Shown: piece by piece, positions 30,029 through 39,449 of the stretch | Layout of the letters: each line of letters starts with the position of its first letter | Numbering within the stretch: the first letter of the stretch is position 1 | Source of the DNA: Phytophthora colocasiae | Lineage: Eukaryota; Oomycota; Peronosporomycetes; Peronosporales; Peronosporaceae | Length of the DNA stretch: 64,000 nucleotides | Reading direction: 5' to 3' | Assembly (NCBI GenBank): GCA_018806915.1 | Contig: JAGKQI010000043.1 | Location: forward strand, 496,001-560,000 | Made by a program: the position numbers and the translations under genes | Notes under the pieces: model-generated | What the model saw: the letters and a program-made list of their open reading frames with translations, nothing else | Database searches by the model: none | What the model was told of the DNA's origin: nothing

Positions 30029-32365
30029 TTAGAGCTCAACACCAAGGTTGACTGTACCAGCACCGCTGGTCGTGTCGATCGTGAACTCTGCGCACAAAGG
30101 GTGCGTGATGTTGTCCCCGTAGACGTTGCACCACGTGTCCGGTTTCACCGTTACTACGTACTTGCTGTCCTCCACAATACGCTTGAGGCCCTTTCCGAAC
30201 TGAGGCTCGTACACTCCCCAGTCGTCCGCCGACAGCGAGAACGAGACGTCTGTGGACTCACCCGCCTGCAGCTCGATCTTCTTGAACTTCTTGAGCATCT
30301 TCATCTCCGGCACCGAGATCTTACGGAACGGTTGGATGAGGAACAGCATCACAGTCTCCTTACCAGCACGCGAGCCAGTGTTCGTGACGGTCACACTGGC
30401 AGTCAACGTGTCGTCAGCGTTGGCGATGGTCGTCTTGTCCAGGGTGACAGACGAGTAGTTGAACGTCGTGTAGCTGAGACCGGCACCGAAGTCCCATTGC
30501 ATCCAGCAGTTGTCCCACATGCAACGTGTGGTGACGCGGTGGTTGTACGGGATAGCGATGTTAGCGGCGTCCTTGGGGTAGGTAATGGGGAGTTTTCCAC
30601 TGGGGTTGACGTCACCGTAGATGATCTCCGCCATGGCTTGGCCTCCTAATTCGCACGGTAACATACCGTCGATAATGGCAACGGCATTGTCCGGGATGGA
30701 GCCAAGAAGACGTGGACGGCCTTCGAAGAGAATTACGATGACCTTCGTTCCCGTGGCAGCTAGAGCCTCTACGTATTCCACTTGCCCGTCGGGAAGAGCG
30801 GGATCGTCGATATCACCAGGTTTTTCCGCGTAGTTGACCTCTCCGAGAGCAACGATGGTGTATTCGTGCTGACGGGCGAGTTCCACGGCTTTGGTAAGGT
30901 TAGAGTTCGAGATGGAGCCATTCACTAGCAGACCGTTGAAGTACGTGAAGGAATTGTTTCCCACGAGGTTCTGCATCCCCTTCCTAACGGAGATACCGTG
31001 TTGTTTGAACATGTCGTTACCGGAATGTCCTTGCCAAGTCCACGTCCATCCACCACACTGCAAGCCCACATTGTCCGCCGAGTGGCCTGTTAGGAACACA
31101 GAAGCGCTCTTTGGTAGCGGCAACACGTTCTTCTCGTTCTTAAGCAGAACAATAGATTGACGTGCTAACTCCAGCGCCATCTCCTCGTCCTTTTTGTTGC
31201 CGACCATGTCCACATACTGTTCTCCGGGGACCGGGGTGTCGTAAAGTCCGAGATGGAGCTTCAATTTGATGATACGCTTGACGGACTCACGTAGACGAGC
31301 CTCCTGTTCCGGGTGTTCCTGTAACATGTTGTGTGCGTACTCAATGAAATCCGCGTCACTAGGAACCATACTCATGTCAATCGACGTGTGTTGGAGAGAA
31401 GTCGAGACTGCTTCTTGGCGGGTGGCAGCCACGCGATGGAACTCGTACATGTTGTAGATCTCCATCCAATCAGTGACCAACACGCCGTCGAAGCCCATGT
31501 CCGTGCGGATGAGGTCTTTAAGGATTTTAGAACTAGACACGACCGGGTCACCATTCAGAGACACGTAGTTCTCCATCACAGACAGAGCTCCAGCTTCAAA
31601 GGCGGCCTTGTAAGGTGGCATGAAGTAGTTCAATAGGTCAAAGTCTGGCATGTTGACAGCGTCGCGGTCGTGTCCAGTCGGTGTCTTAGAGTACCCGAGG
31701 AAGTGCTTCACACAGGCTGCAGTCTGGTTGTAACTCTGAAGCCCACGGATGTACGAAGCCCCCATAATCGACGTGAGGTGTGGGTCCTCCCCGTACGTCT
31801 CCAACGTACGAGCCCACATCGAGTTCTGCGAGATATCGAGGATTGGACTAAAGATCCAACTCGCTCCGGCCGCTTCACTGTCTCGAGCAGTGATGCGACC
31901 CACCTCGTAGACCAAATCGGGGTTAAAACTCGCGCCTTGGTTGATCTGGTGGGGCAATTGGACAGCATAGCTGGCACCGTGAATGGAGTCGAGAGCGTAG
32001 AGCACCGGATGGCCGCCATTCTCTTCCATGCTCACCTCTTGGATACGCTGCACAATGGCGCGGAACTCGCTGGCGTTGTAGCTATACCTGCCCATGATGG
32101 GTTTATCGCCCCAGTTCGTGTTGAAGTACGAGCCGACGCCGAGTTTCGCGTACGAACGTAGTGCCGTCTCGTTGATCGTGCGGGTGGATCCATTCATGAC
32201 GGTGCTGAGATCGAGCTGCGTCATTTGGCCTAGAATTTGGGCCGTTGAGAATCCATCCACAATGGCTTGAGCTTGAGCATCGTACGAGTCGAGACCACCG
32301 GCAGCTACGCCAGTAGCAAGACTAAGCAAAGGTAAAAAGACTTTCGGCAACCAGGAATCCAACAT
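30029..32365 (-). CDS. Secreted GH3 beta-glucosidase-type glycoside hydrolase
   Basis: 778 residues, single exon. A signal peptide starts MLDSWLPKVFLPLLSLATG. The GH3 N-domain has the usual landmarks: GGHPVLYALDSIHGASYA, ACVKHFLGYSKTPTGHDRD (Lys-His and Arg contacts) and the nucleophile motif FDGVLVTDWMEIYN, with Asp299 as the nucleophile. The (alpha/beta) sandwich domain follows (VLLKNEKNVLPLPKSA, with GDVNPSGKLPITYP later), then the fibronectin III-like end (VTNTGSRAGKETVMLF). The length is typical for the family, which releases terminal beta-linked glucose from cell-wall or plant glucosides outside the cell. An initiator-like motif lies 28-43 bp before the ATG. The last ~690 bp are nearly identical to the second GH3 copy at 45250-45938, while the rest is clearly diverged. 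Confidence 0.93.
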   Translation of the reverse strand: MLDSWLPKVFLPLLSLATGVAAGGLDSYDAQAQAIVDGFSTAQILGQMTQLDLSTVMNGSTRTINETALRSYAKLGVGSYFNTNWGDKPIMGRYSYNASEFRAIVQRIQEVSMEENGGHPVLYALDSIHGASYAVQLPHQINQGASFNPDLVYEVGRITARDSEAAGASWIFSPILDISQNSMWARTLETYGEDPHLTSIMGASYIRGLQSYNQTAACVKHFLGYSKTPTGHDRDAVNMPDFDLLNYFMPPYKAAFEAGALSVMENYVSLNGDPVVSSSKILKDLIRTDMGFDGVLVTDWMEIYNMYEFHRVAATRQEAVSTSLQHTSIDMSMVPSDADFIEYAHNMLQEHPEQEARLRESVKRIIKLKLHLGLYDTPVPGEQYVDMVGNKKDEEMALELARQSIVLLKNEKNVLPLPKSASVFLTGHSADNVGLQCGGWTWTWQGHSGNDMFKQHGISVRKGMQNLVGNNSFTYFNGLLVNGSISNSNLTKAVELARQHEYTIVALGEVNYAEKPGDIDDPALPDGQVEYVEALAATGTKVIVILFEGRPRLLGSIPDNAVAIIDGMLPCELGGQAMAEIIYGDVNPSGKLPITYPKDAANIAIPYNHRVTTRCMWDNCWMQWDFGAGLSYTTFNYSSVTLDKTTIANADDTLTASVTVTNTGSRAGKETVMLFLIQPFRKISVPEMKMLKKFKKIELQAGESTDVSFSLSADDWGVYEPQFGKGLKRIVEDSKYVVTVKPDTWCNVYGDNITHPLCAEFTIDTTSGAGTVNLGVEL

Positions 32366-32392
32366 TACGTCTGGAGAGGAAGTACTGCAAGG

Positions 32393-32408
32393 CAGTTGGA
32401 GAAATGAA
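32393..32408 (-). promoter_or_regulatory. Oomycete initiator-like element of the GH3 gene
   Basis: TTCATTTCTCCAACTG reads toward the gene 28-43 bp before the ATG, close to the oomycete initiator consensus TCATTYYNCAWTTT. It supports the chosen start and a short leader. Confidence 0.45.
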
Positions 32409-33020
32409 GAATGAGGAGCTAGAGGTGGTAGAGATTCAAAACTGGCGCGAGTGGCTGGCCAGCAAGACTAACATAGCAAATCTGCGTGAACTCCGATATC
32501 CTAGAGAGTTCGGAATTGCTTCAACAATATCAAAATGAGTTGGTTGTTAGGATGTGTTGGAGTCCGGCTCATGCGGATTCAAACGCCAATTTCGATTAGT
32601 GCCGGGCTGTAAATATAGAACTTGAATGCAAGTACAATGGTCCAACACTTTATGCATTTTAACAACCATCAGCACTGCTATAGCCGTCGCATCAGTCTTC
32701 TTGCTGACATTCTATAAAAACGACTCGTACTTCAAAACCCAACGAACTCCGAGGATACAATCGAGCGAATCGATTCAGGTTAATTGAACCTTTACGCTTC
32801 CTTGGATGACTGGTCAATTGACATTCCCAAGAATTCAAGGGCTGTTGCAATTACTTCACGTATTAAGCACTCATATCTCAGCACAAATCGACAGCCAGGA
32901 TAGGCTGCAATGCCATCACGGATTGCGATTCTGCAAAAGGTGAGCTCGGAACCCGTGTCGAGATCGCTAGGACAAACTTGTTTTTCCGACGCGATGAAAT
33001 CAATGTCATTTTTTTACTAT
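32409..33020. other. Upstream region of the GH3 gene up to the LTR
   Basis: About 610 bp with no coding signal. It ends at the retrotransposon, so sequence further upstream of the GH3 promoter has been displaced. Confidence 0.4.
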
Positions 33021-33833
33021 TGTAATGGGTTTAGTCTCACTGCCCACCAGTGGGTCGAATAGCTGGTGCTGCGCCGGGTGGAATATCCAAGGATCGGGCG
33101 CTAAAGAGCACACTTCAACTTCACACGCTCCTGTTGGCTCGGTTCACCGCGCCGGTTTGTTCGATGCTGCAGCACGAACGCACCTATTTATATTAAAAGC
33201 CTAATAGACTTCTACTTTCGTCTTTCGTTCCTTCGTTCCTTCGTTCCTCCGTTCCTTCGTAGACGTCAGTCCTCGTTGGTCCTCCTGCACTCACGACAGT
33301 ACTAACTGCTCGTCCTCCAAGTCTCGCGACTTACGCTACCCGGCCGTACCAGGTGAGTCGTCTTCTCCGACCCTCGACTGGCTGCCACGTTCGTCACCGC
33401 TTGGAAACCCGATAGTCCTCCTCTCGCTTGTACACCAAGTTCCTCCTTAAACCGCCGCCCTTCGTTCCTCTCGTACAACCACTCGGTTGCTTTGACGCCA
33501 CTTCGTGTCTACGAAGTGCGCCTTACTCGTCGTTTCTCGGGGTGCTCTCCAGCCGTCCGATTTGCAAGTGAGCTTCGGGCTCATCGTGCCTTCCGTCTGT
33601 CTCCTCATAGTGCACGTCCAGCATAGATCTCACTTCGCGTGACTCGTGCCGTCAACCAATACGGTCTCTCCTATTGGCACTTCCATCGCAGTCAGTGTCA
33701 CTTCTGTAGGCGGCTTCAAGCACGATCGTGGGTCTAACCCAGATCCAGGTTGAAGTTCTCGCCGATCCACTTCCAACAGTCGCTGAGCTGCCCGTTCACA
33801 ACTTTGGCCCACTTCGGGGTCCAACCTGTTACA
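33021..33833 (-). repeat. 3' LTR of the gypsy element
   Basis: 813 bp. It contains a TTCGTTCC microsatellite near 33225-33260. The pol stop codon lies inside its first bases in the element's direction. Confidence 0.93.
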
Positions 33834-36800
33834 CGCCTCCATCCATCCTAAGGTCTTCCACGACCTTATCGCTGTCAAAGAGTTGGTCGTATTCTGCGAT
33901 GGACATCCACCGTCCTCCTCGCTCAGGGTTTCCTTTGTCGCCCTCGGCAGCTGTACTTTCTCTGCAGTACTCGCTGGCTGGTCGTAACAGGTATTCAAGT
34001 ACATATTGGCCGGCCTTATTTCTTCGTCGCCGCCTTCTGAGTTCCACCAAGAGTCCGTTCTCGGTATCGCCCGTTCCTTCGTTTCCCACTGCTGTTGCAG
34101 GTCTCTTCTTGCCGCGTCCAGCTACGGCTGAATTAACAGGAGCCGCCGTTGTTCTCGTAGTCGTTCCTGTCGCCTCGTCATCTTCGTCTTCGGACCGTGC
34201 ATCTTCGTACTCAATCTGCTCAGCTAGATCCCGGGCTGCTGCGTCCAACAGGACCGTTGGTTGCCGGTAGGTTACCAGGAACGACGTGTGAACTATAAAT
34301 TGCTCGTGCTCATTCCCGTCGTCCTCCCGTTCCACCAGAAAGTTATCGTACCCTGCAGACTCCACTATTCGCATCGGACCGATCCACTGATGAGCAAACT
34401 TCGAGGCTGCGGGTCCACGCGGAGGTCGAAACATCCATACTCGATCTCCAGGCTCGAAATTCGTCCTCTTCCTGGCCTTCCTATCGTAATACCTTGCTTG
34501 CCGACGTTGTTCTCGTTCTCTAGCCTGCTCGGCACACTTATGCGCCTCCTTTAGACTACTCAACAGCTTCGCATGGTGTTTCACCAAGTCGCCAGCCTCT
34601 GTCACTCGCGTTGCGCGTAATAATTCGTTGGGTGCTCTTAATCTCCGTCCCATCATCAACTCGTTCGGGGATAACATCACCGTTGAATGTCGTCCAGAAT
34701 TGTAAGAATACACCGCGTAATCCACCCAGGTGTCCCAGTCTCGTTGTTTCTCGTCACTCATGAACGTTGCTATACAATCTTTCCAAGTACGGTGAAATCG
34801 CTCTACCAGGCCGATCATTTGGGGTCGATAGGGGACTGGGTTGATCTGCTGCGCTTGTAACAAGACCACCAATTCCTCAATCACTTTGCCAACAAGTTCT
34901 GGTGCTCCGTCCGTCAGGATTTCTCGAAAGGGTCCAAATCGTAACACCACTTGCCTCATTAGAAACTCTGCGATGTTCTCAGCGGTATGATCCTTTACTG
35001 CTATGGCAACTGCATATCTCGTCACGTATTCTACAGCCGCCACCACGTATCTCTTGCCTCCATCAGTGGCTGGTAACGGACCCGCTACGTCGAGAGCCCA
35101 CCGGTCACCGACATCTCCTCCTCGTAAGCTGCGTAGTGGTGGTATCACTTCTCGAGGGCGTGCCTTACGACTGCCGCACTCCTGACACCCTAACACCCAC
35201 CGTCGTACTTCATTCTGCAGTCCTGGCCACCAATATTGTTGAGCTATCCGTGCGTACGTATGCGTTGCTCTTAAATGTCCAGCCCAGACGCTGTCGTGAC
35301 ATTCCTTGAACACTGTAGCCCAAAGTGCGGGTGGAAGAACTACTCGTCGTCCGTTAGGTCGTTCCACGACTACCAGTCCGAACACCCTGTTAATCGCCTT
35401 GCCCTGGTGTCTTCCAGCTTGCAACATCTTTTGTACCATCCGGCTCTTGTTCTGCTCCTCGATAATTTCTTCGTCAGTCAATTGTAGCGTTGGTTCCCGC
35501 ATTCTCCGCTGTCGTACACGTTCCACTTCACTGGGGTTCGTCACAGCAGGTTGGGGTTCAACTCGTTGCTCATCTTCTGCTCTCTCGTTAATCTCGAGTA
35601 ACCTCGCGTCAGTCGTTGTTGTGTCCACGCGTGACACGTTACCAGTGTTCGCAGAGTTGTCGTCATCCTGCATTGACGTCGTTCTCACCGGGGTTACTGC
35701 AGTTAAGCTCGTTTGTCGTTCCACTGCATCTCCCGCTTCATTACCGCTCTTTCCGTCCGCCCAGGTGACCGTTTTACGCTGTTCCGCCTTCTTCGTGCGG
35801 CTGGTTGTCGTGCGTTTCTGCGTTTTAGTCCGTTCTGAAGTCATTGTATTCTCCGTTGGCTCAGGTGTCGTTCGCTGCTCGTCTGTCGACGTTGCTTCAC
35901 CCGATGCTTGCTCCTCTAGTCTGCGTTTCGCGGCTCTCGTTAGTGGACGTTCTGTTACCACTGGGGTCGCGTGTTCCGACAACCTCGTCATCTTCCGTTT
36001 CTTGGCGCGTTTTGTTTTCTTGGTACTCGAGCCTCCTACTTGCACGTTCTCGTTTCTTTGGGTCACCGCTTCTACCAGCTCGTCGACAACAGCTAGTACT
36101 TCTTCGTTGGCCCCTTCGTTCGCTGTGCCACGCTCATTCCTTCCTTGGTCACCTCTGTTGGTAGGGCCACCATTCATCGTCACTTCACTCGTCTCGGTTG
36201 CTACCGGGCTGTTCTTCAAGACGTTTGCCGGTGTTTCATTTCTTTGCTTCGTTCTCCGCCGCCGCCCAATAGCTGCTCGTAACTTTGCCGCTACCGGTGC
36301 TCTAGACAAGGCGTCAGCCACCACGTTCGTATTCCCAGGTCTATACTGCACGTCAAAATCAAACTCCTGGAGAGTGAGGGCCCACCGATGTAGTTTTCCA
36401 GTCAGATTTGGACTCGTCATGAGCCACTTCAAGGCGGCATGATCCGTTATGATCTCGAATCGCCGTCCGTACAAATATGGTCTAAACAATTTGATTGCCC
36501 ACACTACCGCGAAGCACTCCAGCTCGGTAATCCCGTACTTGCTCTCCGTGTCGCTGTTCACTTTACTCGCGAAGGCTACAGGTTGCCATCCGTCACCTTT
36601 GTCCTGTATCAGACACGCTCCCAGTCCAACTTTACTTGCGTCGGTCACCACACGAAAAGGAAGCCTAAAGTCCGGATAGATCAACAATGGCTTTGCCGTC
36701 AAGATGCCCTTCACCTTCTCGAAAGCTTCTTTTTGCGCACTGCCCCATTCCCAGGCTACACCTTTCCTCAGCAACTTCGTTACAGGTGCCATGAGCGAAC

Positions 36801-39381
36801 CAAAACCATTGACAAATCGTCGGTAGTAACCTGCCAGGTGAACAAACCTCTTGGCCTCTACAGCATCGTTCGGGGTCGGGAACTCACGTACTGCGCTAAC
36901 CAGTCGATCCAAAGGTCGTACACCGTCGCTACTAAGTTCATGTCCTAGATACTCCATTGTCTTCGTCGCAAACTTGCATTTCTTGAGTTTGAGGGTCAAT
37001 CCTGCACGTTGCAAACGTTCGAGTACCGCCGCCAGCTCAACAATGTGTCGTTCAATCCCGCCACGCGTAAATATCACTATGTCGTCGAGGTAAACCAGGC
37101 ATGTGGTCCAAGTGAGTCCCCTCAACACTCCGTTCATCAACCTCTGAAATGTAGAAGGAGCGTTAGTGAGACCAAAGGGCATTCGCACAAATCTATATAA
37201 GCCCTTTTTCGTCGTGAACGCCGTTTTGTCGCGATCTTCCGGCGCTACAAGGATCTGCCAATAACCAGCACGCAAATCCAACGTCGTAAACAACAAAGCA
37301 CCTCCCAAGGCTTCCAACGTTTCATCTATTCGAGGTAGAGGATAAACGTCCTTCTTCGTAACCTTGTTGAGCGCCCTATAATCCACACAAAAGCGCACCT
37401 CGCCATCTTTCTTGCGCACCAGAACAACAGGGAATCCCCATCCACCGTTGCCTTCTTCGATGACACCCGACTTCAACATCTTCTCGACGTTACTCTCAAT
37501 TATACTGTCGTCCGTCTGAGCTTGACGCCGTCGTTTCAGCATTATCGGCGAGGCTTCACCGGTATCGATATGGTGAGTCACGTTCAACGTCGTCGCTGGA
37601 GGACATTCGCCAATACTCGCCGTCAGTGAACGATACACTCTCAAAAGTTTCATCACGAGTTCACGGGTCTCCGGGTCGTTACTTCCAATGTCCACTTCCG
37701 ACTCATCCGGTAGAGGTGTCTTGCTGTCGCCCAACTTATCCACCCAATCCTTTACTCGTTCGGTATCCAGTTCACCGCTCATTGTCAAGATTTCCATGTC
37801 GTCGTCCAAGGGTATCCATGTTCCGAGCTCCTTCTTGTTCGGGATCTTCGCAGACTTAACATTGGTGTTGATAGCAGGCACCCATGCTCGTCCGTTCCGT
37901 GCCGTCGTCACTGTCGCCGCCAATAACACGGATCCGGTCTTCCTGGTGGGTATGAACAGACCCCGCTCTCCATCATTTGCCGTCACTGAAACTTGCACTG
38001 GTGTCACGGTATTGCCACTCAGCTCTGTCGTCAACACCATCCGTACCGCGGCAACTTTGGCGCCACCATCAACATCGTATGTCCTAAAAGGAATTACCAC
38101 TGTTCGCCCAGTGTCCGCATAGCGAATCTCTTGCTTCTCAAAGTCCATTGTGGCACCCTTCGTTCGCATGAAGTCGACTCCCAGTAACAATTCATCATCA
38201 CATCCAGCTACCACGCACGCATCGATCGTCAACTTTTCTCCGAACACCGTCGTGAGAGTAAAACGCCATACTCCTACCACGTCGAGTAGGAAGCCTCCGA
38301 TGCCTTCTACAAAGTCTACCGGAGCTTTCACCGCCACTCTGTCGCCATGAGCCATCCAGTCCGTCCCAGCTATCGTATAACGCGCGCCGCTATCCAGTTT
38401 CACACGTCTCTTTTCACCGTCAACATCCATGAAAGCAGTCGGCAAGCCGTCATCTGCTCCAACATATTCCACGGTAACTTCGTCATTCTCTGCTGTCGAG
38501 GTGGTTGCCGGTCGCTGCTTCTTCACCAAACTCACACGTCCTATTCCAGACGTCCGCGGTATTCGTACGCCGTCCGTCTCGTTCAAGCGTCGTTGTTGCT
38601 TGCGTCTCTGTAGTGCGTCCCAGGCATCGTCGGCTTCACCACGCCGTTTCAACCGTAAAGCAGCAGCCTTGACTTCTCGTTCAGCAGCAGTCACTCGTAC
38701 GTTTTGTCGTTTCCGAGCCAAGCACGCCTTGGCTTTCAGCCGTTTTGCCACTTTCTTTGCTCTACGCCTGGCACATCGTTGGTTCGTGATTTCGTCATTG
38801 TTGCCGTCCTCGTTCTTCGGTGCCGTGTCTTTGCTTCCGGTGTGAATCTCTGGTCCCTCACCGTGTACTGCGGTTGTCGTAACTTCCTTCGGTGCACTGG
38901 TGCTCTTCACTTCAAACAGCGTATTCGGAACCCCTTTGTCATGCGTTGTCGACGTCACTGTCCGAACTACGTCATCTGACACGAGTCCTCCACCTTCTTC
39001 TACTACTTCGACGTTAAGAACGTCGTCACCTCGCGCTTCCTCGTTTGGAGCTTCTCCCTCGCCCCCTCCAGCTTCGTACTTACATCCACCGTAGCGACGC
39101 TGGATAACTCGTAATTCTCGCTCTTCATCTTCTCTTCGCGCTCGTGCAAAACGCACTGAAGCCACCGTTGGTCGAACAGTTGCTACACACCTTGCCGCAC
39201 GCTCAATGTCTTCCTCCGCCGCGTCTTTCAGCAGCACTTGCACCACTTGGCGCAGTCCCTCGCCTGCCTCGTCGCCTGCGTTCTCGTCATCGTGATTCTC
39301 CTCGTCACTCACACCATTGTCGTCTCTCTTCGTCTTCTCAACTCGGCTTAATCCGGCTGTAGCACTCTCGGTTATCGACAC
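33829..39381 (-). CDS. Gypsy pol polyprotein (protease, RT, RNase H, integrase)
   Basis: A 1850-residue frame, uninterrupted. A long acidic/basic N-terminal region precedes an aspartic protease with VKLDSGARYTIAG (about residue 329). The reverse transcriptase follows (YPLPRIDETLEALGG near 680; YLDD near 762), then RNase H (TDASKVGLGACLI near 912). After an extended Arg/Thr-rich linker comes integrase, with the HHCC finger (TYARIAQQYWWPG ... GCQECGSRK, near 1380) and core motifs ALDVAGP, ILTDGAPE and GLVERFHRTW. It ends with an unusually long tail and stops in the 3' LTR. The frame begins with GTG at 39381 and is open upstream across the end of the gag frame, in the -1 register, so it is probably made by frameshifting. 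It appears functional. Confidence 0.93.
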   Translation of the reverse strand: MSITESATAGLSRVEKTKRDDNGVSDEENHDDENAGDEAGEGLRQVVQVLLKDAAEEDIERAARCVATVRPTVASVRFARARREDEERELRVIQRRYGGCKYEAGGGEGEAPNEEARGDDVLNVEVVEEGGGLVSDDVVRTVTSTTHDKGVPNTLFEVKSTSAPKEVTTTAVHGEGPEIHTGSKDTAPKNEDGNNDEITNQRCARRRAKKVAKRLKAKACLARKRQNVRVTAAEREVKAAALRLKRRGEADDAWDALQRRKQQRRLNETDGVRIPRTSGIGRVSLVKKQRPATTSTAENDEVTVEYVGADDGLPTAFMDVDGEKRRVKLDSGARYTIAGTDWMAHGDRVAVKAPVDFVEGIGGFLLDVVGVWRFTLTTVFGEKLTIDACVVAGCDDELLLGVDFMRTKGATMDFEKQEIRYADTGRTVVIPFRTYDVDGGAKVAAVRMVLTTELSGNTVTPVQVSVTANDGERGLFIPTRKTGSVLLAATVTTARNGRAWVPAINTNVKSAKIPNKKELGTWIPLDDDMEILTMSGELDTERVKDWVDKLGDSKTPLPDESEVDIGSNDPETRELVMKLLRVYRSLTASIGECPPATTLNVTHHIDTGEASPIMLKRRRQAQTDDSIIESNVEKMLKSGVIEEGNGGWGFPVVLVRKKDGEVRFCVDYRALNKVTKKDVYPLPRIDETLEALGGALLFTTLDLRAGYWQILVAPEDRDKTAFTTKKGLYRFVRMPFGLTNAPSTFQRLMNGVLRGLTWTTCLVYLDDIVIFTRGGIERHIVELAAVLERLQRAGLTLKLKKCKFATKTMEYLGHELSSDGVRPLDRLVSAVREFPTPNDAVEAKRFVHLAGYYRRFVNGFGSLMAPVTKLLRKGVAWEWGSAQKEAFEKVKGILTAKPLLIYPDFRLPFRVVTDASKVGLGACLIQDKGDGWQPVAFASKVNSDTESKYGITELECFAVVWAIKLFRPYLYGRRFEIITDHAALKWLMTSPNLTGKLHRWALTLQEFDFDVQYRPGNTNVVADALSRAPVAAKLRAAIGRRRRTKQRNETPANVLKNSPVATETSEVTMNGGPTNRGDQGRNERGTANEGANEEVLAVVDELVEAVTQRNENVQVGGSSTKKTKRAKKRKMTRLSEHATPVVTERPLTRAAKRRLEEQASGEATSTDEQRTTPEPTENTMTSERTKTQKRTTTSRTKKAEQRKTVTWADGKSGNEAGDAVERQTSLTAVTPVRTTSMQDDDNSANTGNVSRVDTTTTDARLLEINERAEDEQRVEPQPAVTNPSEVERVRQRRMREPTLQLTDEEIIEEQNKSRMVQKMLQAGRHQGKAINRVFGLVVVERPNGRRVVLPPALWATVFKECHDSVWAGHLRATHTYARIAQQYWWPGLQNEVRRWVLGCQECGSRKARPREVIPPLRSLRGGDVGDRWALDVAGPLPATDGGKRYVVAAVEYVTRYAVAIAVKDHTAENIAEFLMRQVVLRFGPFREILTDGAPELVGKVIEELVVLLQAQQINPVPYRPQMIGLVERFHRTWKDCIATFMSDEKQRDWDTWVDYAVYSYNSGRHSTVMLSPNELMMGRRLRAPNELLRATRVTEAGDLVKHHAKLLSSLKEAHKCAEQAREREQRRQARYYDRKARKRTNFEPGDRVWMFRPPRGPAASKFAHQWIGPMRIVESAGYDNFLVEREDDGNEHEQFIVHTSFLVTYRQPTVLLDAAARDLAEQIEYEDARSEDEDDEATGTTTRTTAAPVNSAVAGRGKKRPATAVGNEGTGDTENGLLVELRRRRRRNKAGQYVLEYLLRPASEYCRESTAAEGDKGNPERGGRWMSIAEYDQLFDSDKVVEDLRMDGGV

Positions 39382-39449
39382 CTCAGGGCCCCCAGCCGCT
39401 TCGACTACTCGTCGGGGATACTGGACACTTCGTGGACACCATACTCCCC

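Noticed and set aside
30101..30649. 182-codon frame antisense to both GH3 copies (also 45318-45866)
   Set aside because: It is conserved only because the sense region was converted between copies; no domain.
34902..36442. Long plus-strand frames across the gypsy element
   Set aside because: They are shadows of the pol polyprotein, whose domains are unambiguous on the minus strand.
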